Assembly (NCBI RefSeq): GCF_030813415.1
Contig: NZ_JAUSUF010000001.1
Location: 558,001-622,000 of the forward strand
Length of the DNA stretch: 64,000 bases
DNA from: Eubacterium multiforme
Lineage (GTDB): Bacteria; Bacillota; Clostridia; Clostridiales; Clostridiaceae
Direction: 5' to 3'
The notes beneath the pieces were generated by a model, which was given only the letters and a program-made list of their open reading frames with translations, searched no databases and was not told where the DNA came from. The stretch's first letter is position 1; the number at the start of each line of letters is the position of its first letter. Below, in pieces: positions 56,147-64,000 of this stretch. The translations under genes were made by a program, and so were the position numbers.

Positions 56147-57409
56147 CTATTTTAATAAAGTTATTTTTGTATCAATTACTTCTGGTTCTCTCTTAAATAG
56201 GAATTCTCCTTTTCTAACTGAACAGTTAATTCCTACTCTTTCAAGTATTGCATCAAATTCATTTTTTGCATTTAAAACTATAAAGTTAGCATCCTTTCCT
56301 ACTTCTATACCATATTTATCTTCTATATGAAGAGTTTTTGCACCATTTGTTGTAATTAAATCTAAAGCGTTATTAATTTCATCAAAAGACATCATATGAC
56401 ATATATGAATTCCTGAATCTAATATATTCATTAAATTACCATTTCCTAATGGATACCATGGGTCTGAAATTGAATCCTGTGCAAAACAAACATTAATTCC
56501 TGCATCATTTAATTCCTTAACTCTTGTAAGTCCTCTTCTCTTTGGATATGTATCATATCTTCCTTGTAAATGAATATTTTCTGTTGGACATGATATGAAA
56601 TTCATCTTTGATAATTTTAAAAGTTTAAATAATTTAAATGCATAAGCATTATTATATGAACCCATAGCACAAGTATGACTTGCTGTTGTAAGTTCTCCAA
56701 TTCCATTCATATAAGATTCTGCTGCTAATAATTCAACAAATCTTGATTGATCATCATCAGTTTCATCGCAGTGAACATCAATTAATTTATTATACTTCAT
56801 TGCAAGCTCTACAGTTTTCTTAACTGACTTCTCTCCCATTTCTCTTGTAAATTCAAAATGAGGAATAGCTCCAACTACATCAGCACCCATTTTTAATGCT
56901 TCCTCTACTAATTCATCTCCACCTTTATATGAATACATTCCTTCTTGTGGGAATGCTATAATTTGTATATCAACAATATCCTTTACTTCTTCTTTTAATT
57001 CCATAATTGCTTTTAAGCAAGTAAAATTTGGATCTGTTACATCTACGTGAGTTCTAAGATATTGAGTTCCATATAATATTTCCTTTTTTAAAGCAATTCT
57101 AGCACGCTCTTTTACTTCTTCTACTGTCATATTTCCTTTTGTTTCAGACCATCTTTGAATTCCTTCAAAAAGAGTACCTGTTCCATTACTTGCACCAGGC
57201 ATACGAGCTGTATACACATAATCTAAATGAATATGTGGATCAACATAAGGTGGTACAACTAAGTCTCCCTTTAAATCATAACTTTCTACATCTTTATATT
57301 TTGCAGAAAGATTTGGACCTATTTCTTTATAAACACCATTTTCAACAAGTAAATCAACTAATGTTTCATTTCCTTTTAATCTAGCATTTTTAAATAGAAT
57401 AACTTTCAT
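56147..57409 (-). CDS. Amidohydrolase of the cytosine/creatinine deaminase family
   Basis: 420 residues. Metal ligands of the CodA family are His59 and His61 (DPHIHLDY), His213 with Glu216 (DVHCDETDDD), His245 (TASHTCAM) and Asp312 (AQDSISDPWYPLG). CodA-type enzymes deaminate cytosine; bacterial creatinine deaminase, making N-methylhydantoin, belongs to the same family. The neighbouring creatininase and lack of a cytosine permease make creatinine the more likely substrate (inference). ATG follows GGGAGATTATTTATA. It is divergent from the creatininase gene. Confidence 0.85.
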   Translation of the reverse strand: MKVILFKNARLKGNETLVDLLVENGVYKEIGPNLSAKYKDVESYDLKGDLVVPPYVDPHIHLDYVYTARMPGASNGTGTLFEGIQRWSETKGNMTVEEVKERARIALKKEILYGTQYLRTHVDVTDPNFTCLKAIMELKEEVKDIVDIQIIAFPQEGMYSYKGGDELVEEALKMGADVVGAIPHFEFTREMGEKSVKKTVELAMKYNKLIDVHCDETDDDQSRFVELLAAESYMNGIGELTTASHTCAMGSYNNAYAFKLFKLLKLSKMNFISCPTENIHLQGRYDTYPKRRGLTRVKELNDAGINVCFAQDSISDPWYPLGNGNLMNILDSGIHICHMMSFDEINNALDLITTNGAKTLHIEDKYGIEVGKDANFIVLNAKNEFDAILERVGINCSVRKGEFLFKREPEVIDTKITLLK

Positions 57410-57840
57410 TATAAATAATCTCCCTTCAATTTTGGCAATTTACTTTTATTAATAATTTACATTATTTTTAGTAGTAGCCTTTCAATAAGGGAAGTTTATC
57501 ACGAAAATATTACCCAGTCATTGTATCAAATATACAATAATATTTTAATATTACTGTGCACATAAAGAACATATTTTTATAGATAGATTTGTATTTTTAG
57601 TACATTGTCACTAATATGTCCTCCCTGTATACTGGGAACATAATAAAAATTACATAAAAAAATTTTAAATAAAGCTATATTTAATGTAGTTTTGATTTTT
57701 AGCTAGCTCTTTAGAAATATTTAAATATTACAAATTACTATTTATTAAAATGTTCTTATAGTCCTAGCTAAAAACCAACATTCAATTAAAATATACGCTT
57801 AAGTAAAAATAATATTAAGACAAGAAAAGGGGACTTTATT
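57410..57840. promoter_or_regulatory. Divergent control region between the amidohydrolase and creatininase genes
   Basis: No gene seen. Two features stand out: an 11-bp inverted repeat TTTTTAGCTAG (57696-57706) and CTAGCTAAAAA (57764-57774) separated by 57 bases, and a stem-like segment near 57616-57641 (ATGT, CCC, GGG, ACAT). The repeat could be two half-sites for the PucR regulator or the ends of a leader RNA fold. Confidence 0.5.
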
Positions 57841-58596
57841 ATGTACGAAAACGTAAAAATGGAAAACATGACATGGAAAGAATTTGCAAAGAAAAAGGAT
57901 GATGTAATTATATTACCAATAGGTTCTACAGAACAACATGGACCACATCTTCCAACTTGCGTAGATACTGTATTAGCTAATGGATTTGCTTATAGAATTG
58001 CTGAGAAAATAAACGGTGTTGTAGCACCTGCTCTTTCATATGGATACAAGTCAAAACCATTAAGTGGTGGTGGCCCATTATTCCCAGGAACTATTGATTT
58101 AAATGGAGCTACATTACAAGCTTTAGTAATGGATATAATTGATGAATTTGTTCGTGATGGATTTAAAAAGATATTTATATTAAGTGCTCACTTTGAAAAT
58201 GAAGCATTTATTGTAGAAGCTATGGATTTATGTTCTGCAAAATATGGAGATAAAGTTCAATTACTTCTTACTAACTGGTGGGATCCAATGTCACCTGATG
58301 TAATTGACAAAGTTTTTGATGAAGTACCATTCCCAGGTTGGGCTTTAGAACATGCTGCTGTTACAGAAACATCATTAATGATGTATTTTGCACCAGAACT
58401 TGTTAGAGAAGATAAAATATTAGATACAGAAAATGCAAGCCCTGCAACTTACTACAGATACCCAATAGAAAAGGATATTGTTCCTGAAACTGGAATACTT
58501 GCATCAGCTAAATCTTCATCAGCTGAAAGAGGAAAAATAATGGTTGATGATGTTATTCCAAACATTATTAAAATTATTGATAAAGCTTTTAAATAA
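57841..58596 (+). CDS. Creatininase (creatinine amidohydrolase)
   Basis: 251 residues. Interconverts creatinine and creatine. The metal ligands known for Pseudomonas putida creatininase (Glu34, His36, Asp45, His120, Glu122) appear here with a constant offset of three: Glu31, His33 (GSTEQHGPH), Asp42, His117 and Glu119 (SAHFEN). The substrate-gate pair Trp174/His178 corresponds to Trp167 and His171 in GWALEHAAV. This makes a real creatininase more likely than the wider family (MftE and similar). ATG follows AAAAGGGGACTTTATT. The DMT transporter gene follows by 54 bases. Confidence 0.88.
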   Translation: MYENVKMENMTWKEFAKKKDDVIILPIGSTEQHGPHLPTCVDTVLANGFAYRIAEKINGVVAPALSYGYKSKPLSGGGPLFPGTIDLNGATLQALVMDIIDEFVRDGFKKIFILSAHFENEAFIVEAMDLCSAKYGDKVQLLLTNWWDPMSPDVIDKVFDEVPFPGWALEHAAVTETSLMMYFAPELVREDKILDTENASPATYYRYPIEKDIVPETGILASAKSSSAERGKIMVDDVIPNIIKIIDKAFK

Positions 58597-58650
58597 TATA
58601 TAATAAGTTAATAGTATTTAATAAATTTATATAGAAAAAGTAGGTATATT

Positions 58651-59577
58651 ATGAAAACAAAAGGAATTATTTTAACTATGCTATCTTCAATTACCTTTGG
58701 TTTTGCCTTTACCCTTGGCCCTATGACCTATGGTCTTGAAGGAAGCAACCCTGTAACACTAACCTTTTTAAGAAACTTTTTAAGTTTACCATTTTTATTA
58801 GTAATTATTTTACTTTTAAAAATAAACTTAAAAGTAACAAAAAAACAACTTAGAGATTTAATAATACTTGGTTTTGTTGGAAATGCAATAACAACATTAA
58901 TGTTAAATATGGCATTTGCTTATATAGATGTTGGAATAGTTACACCAATTCATTTTACTTACCCAATATTTGTAACACTTGGTTGTGTAATATTCTTCCA
59001 TGAAAAATTAAGCAAGCAAAAGGTATTAGCACTAATTATAGCTATGTCTGGTATAGGATGTTTCTTCATTACTGCATTAACTTCAGCCTCCCTTGGAGCT
59101 AGTACACTACTTGGCTTAATTTTAGCCATAGCATCTGGAATGTTTTATGCATTCTATATTATATTCATGGACAAAAGTGGTTTAAAAAGTGAACCACCTT
59201 TTAAGATAACATTCTACGTAGCAGTATCATCATCAATAGGTATGTTTATATATGGAATGATTACAAATCAACTTGTTTTATCTTCATTAACACCTAAAGC
59301 TTGGGGATTATCAGCAATATTTGCATTCCTATGCACAGTTGTTGCCTTATCCTTATTACAAGTTGGTATTAAAAATATTGGAGCCAGCGAAGCAGCTGTT
59401 ATAAGTACATTTGAACCTATAACAAGCGTTATATTTGGAGCAATACTTTTAGGCGAAGAAATAACATTAATAAAAGTTGTTGCATGTGCATTAATATTTG
59501 CAGGAGTTTTAATACTATCCTTTGCAAAAGAAAAAGCAACAGCAACTACCAACATAAAAGAATCAGTTACTAATTAA
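58651..59577 (+). CDS. DMT-superfamily (EamA) transporter
   Basis: 308 residues, ten predicted membrane spans as two EamA repeats (about 3-140 and 150-292). FLRNFLSLP in the first repeat and SEAAVISTFEPITSVIFGAILLGE in the second are typical of the family. Cotranscription with creatininase suggests it moves creatinine, creatine or a product, but EamA proteins also export amino acids; direction is unknown. The ribosome site is AGTAGGT. Confidence 0.83.
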   Translation: MKTKGIILTMLSSITFGFAFTLGPMTYGLEGSNPVTLTFLRNFLSLPFLLVIILLLKINLKVTKKQLRDLIILGFVGNAITTLMLNMAFAYIDVGIVTPIHFTYPIFVTLGCVIFFHEKLSKQKVLALIIAMSGIGCFFITALTSASLGASTLLGLILAIASGMFYAFYIIFMDKSGLKSEPPFKITFYVAVSSSIGMFIYGMITNQLVLSSLTPKAWGLSAIFAFLCTVVALSLLQVGIKNIGASEAAVISTFEPITSVIFGAILLGEEITLIKVVACALIFAGVLILSFAKEKATATTNIKESVTN

Positions 59578-59586
59578 AAAAAAATT

Positions 59587-59635
59587 ATGGACTATATCAA
59601 AATCACTCTTATAATTTTGATATAGTCCATTTTTT
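59587..59635. terminator. Bidirectional terminator between the DMT transporter and pucR-like genes
   Basis: A perfect 17-bp stem (59587-59603 with 59614-59630) with an A-run before and TTTTT after, between convergent genes. Confidence 0.92.
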
Positions 59636-59639
59636 AGCT

Positions 59640-60848
59640 TTATATTTTATTTTGTAAATTAAGAAATTCATAAATTAGTATACTATTAAAAAGTTCTAAA
59701 TCAGTCATAGCATCATCTAAATCCCTTTGCAGAAGATTTTTGATTGTTGTTAATCTATAAAGTAAAGTATTCCTATGAATAAAAAGTTCTTGAGATGTCT
59801 TTACTAAATGTCTATTATTTTTAAAATAACATTTTAAAGTTCCTGTTAAATCCATTCCATGATTTTTGTCATATTCTAAAATAGGTCCTAAATTTTCATA
59901 GCAATACTGCTGAACATCTTTAACATCTGACAATTCAATAAGTAATCTTACAATACCTAATTCATTATATTTAATAACATTTGAATCATTTTTATACATA
60001 TCAATCATAGATAAAGCTTTAAAGGCTTCCTTATAACTTATTTTAATATCAGAATTATTTTCTCTTATACGACTAAAACTTAAATTCATCTCAATATTTT
60101 CTGAATATCTAGAATTTATAAGCTTAAATACATCCTCAATATATTCTGAAGATTTTTTTGCCTCTTCATAATCATTAGCAAATATTAGACTCATTAAGTG
60201 ATTTGCATATTCCATATGTATTAAAGTATAATTTTCTTCCTTTAAACCTTCATCTAAAGAATTTATTATATGTTTACTAACCTGTTCTGTATCGTGAGAA
60301 ATAGCTGATAACTTTTTTATTTTAAATATGCAAATATAATGGCAAGGTCTTAAGTTTATATTATAAAATTCTGCTAAAGCATTAATATCTTCATGTAATT
60401 GATCCTGAGAAAAAAGTAATGATTCAAGAAAATGCTTCCCATTTTTTGACTCTTCCCTTTTTTGTTCTATCTTTAGAAAAATTTCCTGTATAATATCAAT
60501 TAGTTTAATATCCCAAGGCATTATAAATAAAGGAAGACCTTTTTCATTTGCTCTATCTAGCATATTCTTTGATATGCTGTTTATGTATTTATCATCAATT
60601 AAAATGACTATACCAGAAAGTCTTTTATTAATACATTCCTCAAGTAAACATAAAAGATTTTCATCATTTTCTTTGTTATCTCTATAAATAACAAAAAGTA
60701 ACTCTCCTCCATAAAGCCACTTTGAAATAGATTCTGTTGTCCTTACATAGGGCAAAGAAATTTGATTATTTAATCCACTTTCCCCAGCTAATAACTTTGC
60801 CTTTGAAAAATAATTAAGCTGAAATAAATCCTTGCAGCAAAAACTCAT
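59640..60848 (-). CDS. PucR-family transcriptional regulator
   Basis: 402 residues. An N-terminal PucR-type domain (about 8-125), a central GGDEF-like region, and a C-terminal helix-turn-helix with the family motif IHRNTLLYRLTTIKNL (about 358-373) are visible. PucR proteins control purine and other nitrogen-compound catabolism. Here it converges on the creatininase-transporter operon, and is the best candidate regulator of the creatinine/amidohydrolase genes. ATG follows GGAGTGACTTT. Confidence 0.88.
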   Translation of the reverse strand: MSFCCKDLFQLNYFSKAKLLAGESGLNNQISLPYVRTTESISKWLYGGELLFVIYRDNKENDENLLCLLEECINKRLSGIVILIDDKYINSISKNMLDRANEKGLPLFIMPWDIKLIDIIQEIFLKIEQKREESKNGKHFLESLLFSQDQLHEDINALAEFYNINLRPCHYICIFKIKKLSAISHDTEQVSKHIINSLDEGLKEENYTLIHMEYANHLMSLIFANDYEEAKKSSEYIEDVFKLINSRYSENIEMNLSFSRIRENNSDIKISYKEAFKALSMIDMYKNDSNVIKYNELGIVRLLIELSDVKDVQQYCYENLGPILEYDKNHGMDLTGTLKCYFKNNRHLVKTSQELFIHRNTLLYRLTTIKNLLQRDLDDAMTDLELFNSILIYEFLNLQNKI

Positions 60849-61079
60849 AAAGTCACTCCTTCTTATTCCATTTCATTCCACTTTATTTATTTTACCATTT
60901 TTTATAAGTATATTAAACGTTATCTAACATATTTATACATTTACTCATTACATATATATTTAACATATACACTTTTGAAAAATTATTAATTTATTTATAT
61001 TATAATTAATAAAAAATATTATTTGAATTATCTGAAAATTTAGATTATAATAAAAGTACATTAATTTAATTTTTTCGCT

Positions 61080-61123
61080 AAAAGGCAAGTTATACCTCTT
61101 TTTAAAATTCTAACTTGCCTTTT
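61080..61123 (-). terminator. Hairpin after the short-chain dehydrogenase gene
   Basis: A perfect 13-bp stem (61080-61092 with 61111-61123), ending in TTTT within the stem on either strand; it lies 16 bases beyond the minus-strand stop. Confidence 0.7.
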
Positions 61124-61139
61124 ATCATGCAAAAAATTA

Positions 61140-61901
61140 TTAAATCATTACTGCTCCATCAACAGATAAAATTTCACCACTTACATAACTTGCCATATCA
61201 GATGCTAAAAATAAGAAGGCATTTGCAATATCTTCTGCCTCTCCAATTCTTCCAACTGGAATATTTTGAATTAACCCATCTACTAATTCCTTATCAAGTT
61301 CCTTAACCATATCTGTTGATATTATGCCAGGTGCTACTGCATTAACCCTTATTCCATCTTTTCCAAGTTCCCTTGCCAAAGATTTAGTAAGTCCATTTAC
61401 TGCAAATTTAGATGTTGGATATCCAACTCCTGCCTTTTGTCCATATAAACTTACTACTGAACTTGTATTTAAAATTGCTCCTGACTTTTGCTCTTTCATT
61501 ATTTCTGCAAATATTTTAGAACAATTAAATACAGCTTGAACATTAATATCCATTATTTGAGAGAAGTTTTCATATGTTTGATCATAAATTGTCTTATTAT
61601 CGCTTACTCCTGCATTATTTATTAAAACATCTATTCTTCCCCACTTTTCTAAAATCAAATCAGCCATATGATCTATTTCTTTTGTATTTAATAAATTAGG
61701 ATAAAATCCCATAACTTTATAACTTGGATTAATCTTCTTTAATTCTTCTAAAGCTTTATAAACAGATTCCTTTTTAGAACCACAAAGTACAACTTTCGCA
61801 CCATTTAAAAGAAACTTTTTTACTGTAGCAAATCCTATTCCTCTAGTTCCACCAGTTACAATAACAACTTTATTTTCTATACTTTTTGATAAACTATCCA
61901 T
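61140..61901 (-). CDS. Short-chain dehydrogenase/reductase, BaiA-like (3-alpha-hydroxysteroid dehydrogenase) or FabG-like
   Basis: 253 residues. Classical SDR: cofactor motif TGGTRGIG, structural NNAG, and catalytic Ser (NTSSVVS), Tyr and Lys (GYPTSK). From memory it resembles BaiA bile acid 3-alpha-hydroxysteroid dehydrogenases closely in several stretches (KFLLNGAK, VMGFYPNL, QIMDINVQAVFN, VDGA near the end). FabG-type reductases are the alternative. The start ATG 61901 lies six bases after GAGAGGTG; a GTG at 61910 overlaps that site. It is a single gene. Confidence 0.8.
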   Translation of the reverse strand: MDSLSKSIENKVVIVTGGTRGIGFATVKKFLLNGAKVVLCGSKKESVYKALEELKKINPSYKVMGFYPNLLNTKEIDHMADLILEKWGRIDVLINNAGVSDNKTIYDQTYENFSQIMDINVQAVFNCSKIFAEIMKEQKSGAILNTSSVVSLYGQKAGVGYPTSKFAVNGLTKSLARELGKDGIRVNAVAPGIISTDMVKELDKELVDGLIQNIPVGRIGEAEDIANAFLFLASDMASYVSGEILSVDGAVMI

Positions 61902-62114
61902 TTTTAACACCTCTCTGCTTTTTGATAAATTATTTTATACTTATATATTAATATAATGAAATAAAAATTTATTTTAAGCCTTTGAAAATTATATATGTTT
62001 TGCTCTTTATAGTATATTAATTAGTAAAATAATTTATAATAATCATTTATTTGAATAGTAATTTATATTGTTAACTACAAAAGTTATATTTCTAAAATAA
62101 TTTTAGGCTATATA

Positions 62115-62168
62115 AAATAGAAAATGCTAATTGCTAAGAAAATTATTAGCAATTAGCATTTTCTATTT
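62115..62168. repeat. Perfect 23-bp inverted repeat at the end of the Nudix fragment
   Basis: Arms 62115-62137 and 62146-62168 pair perfectly with an 8-base loop. It overlaps the fragment's stop codon and resembles a strong terminator, though neither flank has a long T-tract. Confidence 0.8.
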
Positions 62169-62351
62169 TAATTTCTTCAAAGCATTAAGGACTAAAATAT
62201 CTGCAGGTATCCATTTTTGATTTTCTAATTCATTAAAATTAATCCATTTAGCATCATTATGAGCATTTAAACTTAATTTTCCACCTGTAACTTCACATAT
62301 AAAAGAATGCATTATTAAATGAAAATTTGGATAATCATAAACTACTTTATA
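62163..62351 (-). pseudogene. 3' fragment of a Nudix (MutT/CTP pyrophosphohydrolase-like) gene
   Basis: About 62 codons remain, ending at TAG 62163: DYPNFHLIMHSFICEV, then HNDAKWINFNELEN, WIPADILVLNALKKL. This matches the C-terminal part of small MutT/NudG-like hydrolases (the aromatic WxxxxEL and WxPAD pattern). The N-terminal half with the catalytic Nudix box is gone, with an in-frame TAA at 62352-62354. The break is abrupt, suggesting an insertion or deletion junction. Confidence 0.75.
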
Positions 62352-62936
62352 TTAATACCATTTTGTCTACTGTTGTTAAATAACTTTTCCAGTTTTCTTT
62401 GTTTACAACTTATTTTCCGGGCACAAGTAAAGTTCAATATTCAAATATACCTTATATATTATTTATTAAATTTCTTCTATATGTTCTTCTCTTAAGTTTA
62501 AGGATTTAAAGTTCATATTTCCTATTTCAATATACTCAATTTCTATAAAATCTTTTATTTTTACTGAAATTATCCTGCGATTTACCTGCCTAATTATTTT
62601 TATATTTATGATTATAACCTTCGGAAATATTTTCATAATCTAAAATATGTTTATTATAAATTTTTATGATAGTTATTTTTTATTTTGAATAGTTAAAACA
62701 CTAGATGTTTAAATTCCTAGTGCTTCATTAATTTTATCATTTAATTTTTATTGAAAATATATAACCCTTATTATATCGCTAATTCTTTGCAATTCATTCT
62801 TATAATTTCTATTTTTATAATTTAAGTGTGCTTGATAAAATAAATATTCGTAACACCTTGATACATATACATAAAAAAATAATAATCATTTCTTCTCTTG
62901 CCCATCTTTTTCACTATATATTTCATTTTCTAAGAA
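62352..62936. other. Degraded accessory DNA between the Nudix fragment and the methyltransferase gene
   Basis: No intact gene is convincing. A 56-codon minus-strand frame (62466-62636) lacks a ribosome site. Another minus-strand stretch (62748 to about 62890) reads like protein (CYEYLFYQAHLNYKN) but lacks a start codon and is probably a remnant. A hairpin (62699-62704 with 62717-62722) followed by TTTT on the minus strand may terminate the methyltransferase transcript. Confidence 0.45.
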
Positions 62937-64000
62937 TTAATTATATTTGTCATATATACTTTTTAATGTAACATATTTTTCCTTATAATTTAATAATCTC
63001 AGTACAATTTCTGCTACTGCTCTCCCTAGCATAGGTGGAACCGCATTGCCTATTTGTTGATATACAGAATCTTTTGTTCCATAAAACACATAACCATCCG
63101 GAAAACTTTGCAATCTAGCTGCTTCTCTAGCACTTACCGCACGATTAAACTTAGGATGTATCCACATAGATTTTCTAACATTAACTACTGTATCTGAGGG
63201 TTTCATATATTCCAAACGTTTATAAATTGTATTTTGAGTACGTCCTGGATTTTCATATGTTTCTTTCATATCATCAGGAAGTGAATGGAAATTACCTCCC
63301 TGCTTAATTACAGCAAATCTACTTTTTGCCACTTCTCTTGTATCTGTACAAACATGATTATATATATAATTATCATGATTTGCACTAATCAACTCTCTAT
63401 AAAAATTTCTAGTTTTAGGTTTATAATTTTTATAAATCTTTTCATCCATACTTCCAACTGATGGTTCATATTTTTCTAAATCACTAATAGCATCTTTTAC
63501 AGTTATATAATTAATTTCATTATCAATTATCGGATTGGGTAATTCTATTTTCCTATCTGCTAAAATTTCTTTCCTAGCTCCAACTAAAATATAGCGTTCT
63601 CTGCATTGTGGTGTACCAAAAGATGCTGCATTTAGGACTCTTCCTTCAAATTTATATCCTAAATATTTAAAAGATGCCTTAATATAATCTATAACTATAT
63701 ACGTTTGCATTCTGATAATTATTTGATTATTATTACTTACTACTTTATATATTGCATTTTTAATATTTAATTCATTAACGCCTATAAATAATCTCTGTAT
63801 ATCCCAAAACTTCATTATTTTATTATAATTTTTATTGCTCATTGATTTAGTTTTATATACTTCTAACAATGACTCTCTAGCTTCATTAATAATTATCTGA
63901 TACCATTGCAATACTTGTCCATTACGTTTCATACAACGTATTAACTGTTCTATTAATTTAGTATTACTATTTTTTGAAAAGTATTCTTTTAGCTTTTCCT
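62937..64000 (-). CDS. C5-cytosine DNA methyltransferase, 3' part visible
   Basis: The frame is open from the right edge to the stop at 62937, about 354 codons. C-terminal motifs are clear: VIII (NAASFGTPQCRERYILVG), IX (SAREAARLQSFPDGY) and X (YQQIGNAVPPMLGRAVA). The sequence upstream of motif VIII (63680 to the edge) shows no PCQ or ENV motif, so those either lie beyond the window or were replaced by a rearrangement. It is probably part of a restriction-modification or orphan methylation system in an accessory region. The ATG at 63932 is not a believable start because the frame continues upstream. Confidence 0.8.
   Translation of the reverse strand, partial: EKLKEYFSKNSNTKLIEQLIRCMKRNGQVLQWYQIIINEARESLLEVYKTKSMSNKNYNKIMKFWDIQRLFIGVNELNIKNAIYKVVSNNNQIIIRMQTYIVIDYIKASFKYLGYKFEGRVLNAASFGTPQCRERYILVGARKEILADRKIELPNPIIDNEINYITVKDAISDLEKYEPSVGSMDEKIYKNYKPKTRNFYRELISANHDNYIYNHVCTDTREVAKSRFAVIKQGGNFHSLPDDMKETYENPGRTQNTIYKRLEYMKPSDTVVNVRKSMWIHPKFNRAVSAREAARLQSFPDGYVFYGTKDSVYQQIGNAVPPMLGRAVAEIVLRLLNYKEKYVTLKSIYDKYN

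Noticed and set aside
62466-62636. A 56-codon minus-strand gene
   Set aside because: No ribosome site, no recognisable fold, and the surrounding DNA is degraded.

Overview
The window is AT-rich DNA (strongly biased to A/T-ending codons, strong GGAGG ribosome binding sites) from a fermentative, low-GC Gram-positive anaerobe. The gene set (selenocysteine-dependent glycine reductase, citrate lyase, LPxTG wall proteins, cobalt ECF transporter, ApgM-type phosphoglycerate mutase) fits Clostridium sensu stricto or a close relative; I cannot name the species from sequence alone.

Layout. 1-8.2 kb (all minus strand): the 5' part of a LevR-type sigma-54 activator, a membrane protein, an ABC-2 exporter (two permeases and an ATPase) with its NarL/LuxR two-component system, and the CstA transporter with a cre-like site. 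8.4-12 kb: four small unrecognised plus-strand proteins, then minus-strand Ogt and a patatin. 12.2-16.3 kb: a NarK-type transporter with an FNR/CRP-like site, and a wall-anchored GH63 glycosidase with a cre-like site. 16.8-24.5 kb: a SorC-family regulator and the convergent citrate fermentation operon citM-citC-citD-citE-citF-citX-citG. 24.5-30.2 kb: a pentapeptide protein, cbiMNQO behind a cobalamin riboswitch, and a ClC exchanger. 30.4-36 kb: a beta-helix protein, a bicovalent FAD oxidase, MscL with a zinc ribbon, and a DASS anion transporter whose upstream region carries the same AACAAATGTT operators as the citrate operon. 36.3-43 kb: an operon of a second DASS transporter, an exported membrane protein and an ApgM-like enzyme with a divergent LysR gene, then an Old Yellow Enzyme-type reductase. 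43.1-46.4 kb: an internally deleted IS3/IS150-type element, small proteins, and an LPKTG protein with 37-39-residue repeats. 46.8-56 kb: a PfoR/EIIC-like membrane protein, then the glycine reductase operon grdX-trxB-trxA-grdE-grdA-grdB-grdC-grdD under a tandem glycine riboswitch, with two in-frame UGA selenocysteine codons. 56-61.9 kb: an amidohydrolase of the cytosine/creatinine deaminase type, a creatininase, a DMT transporter, a PucR regulator and a BaiA-like short-chain dehydrogenase. 62-64 kb: degraded accessory DNA with a Nudix fragment and the 3' part of a C5 DNA methyltransferase running off the window.

How it works together. Citrate entering through a DASS carrier would be split by CitDEF, activated by CitC, CitX and CitG, and the oxaloacetate decarboxylated by CitM; SorC boxes tie the regulator, operon and transporter into one regulon. 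Glycine sensed by the riboswitch would switch on reductive cleavage of glycine to acetyl phosphate, with electrons delivered by TrxB/TrxA. The neighbouring creatinine genes could supply N-methylated glycine derivatives to a related reductase, which is inference. Most genes end in well-formed, often bidirectional, intrinsic terminators. The least ordinary features are the SorC box regulon, a leader ORF between the B12 riboswitch and its terminator, the creatinine cluster beside grd, a duplicated terminator with compensatory changes, and the deletion derivative of an insertion sequence.
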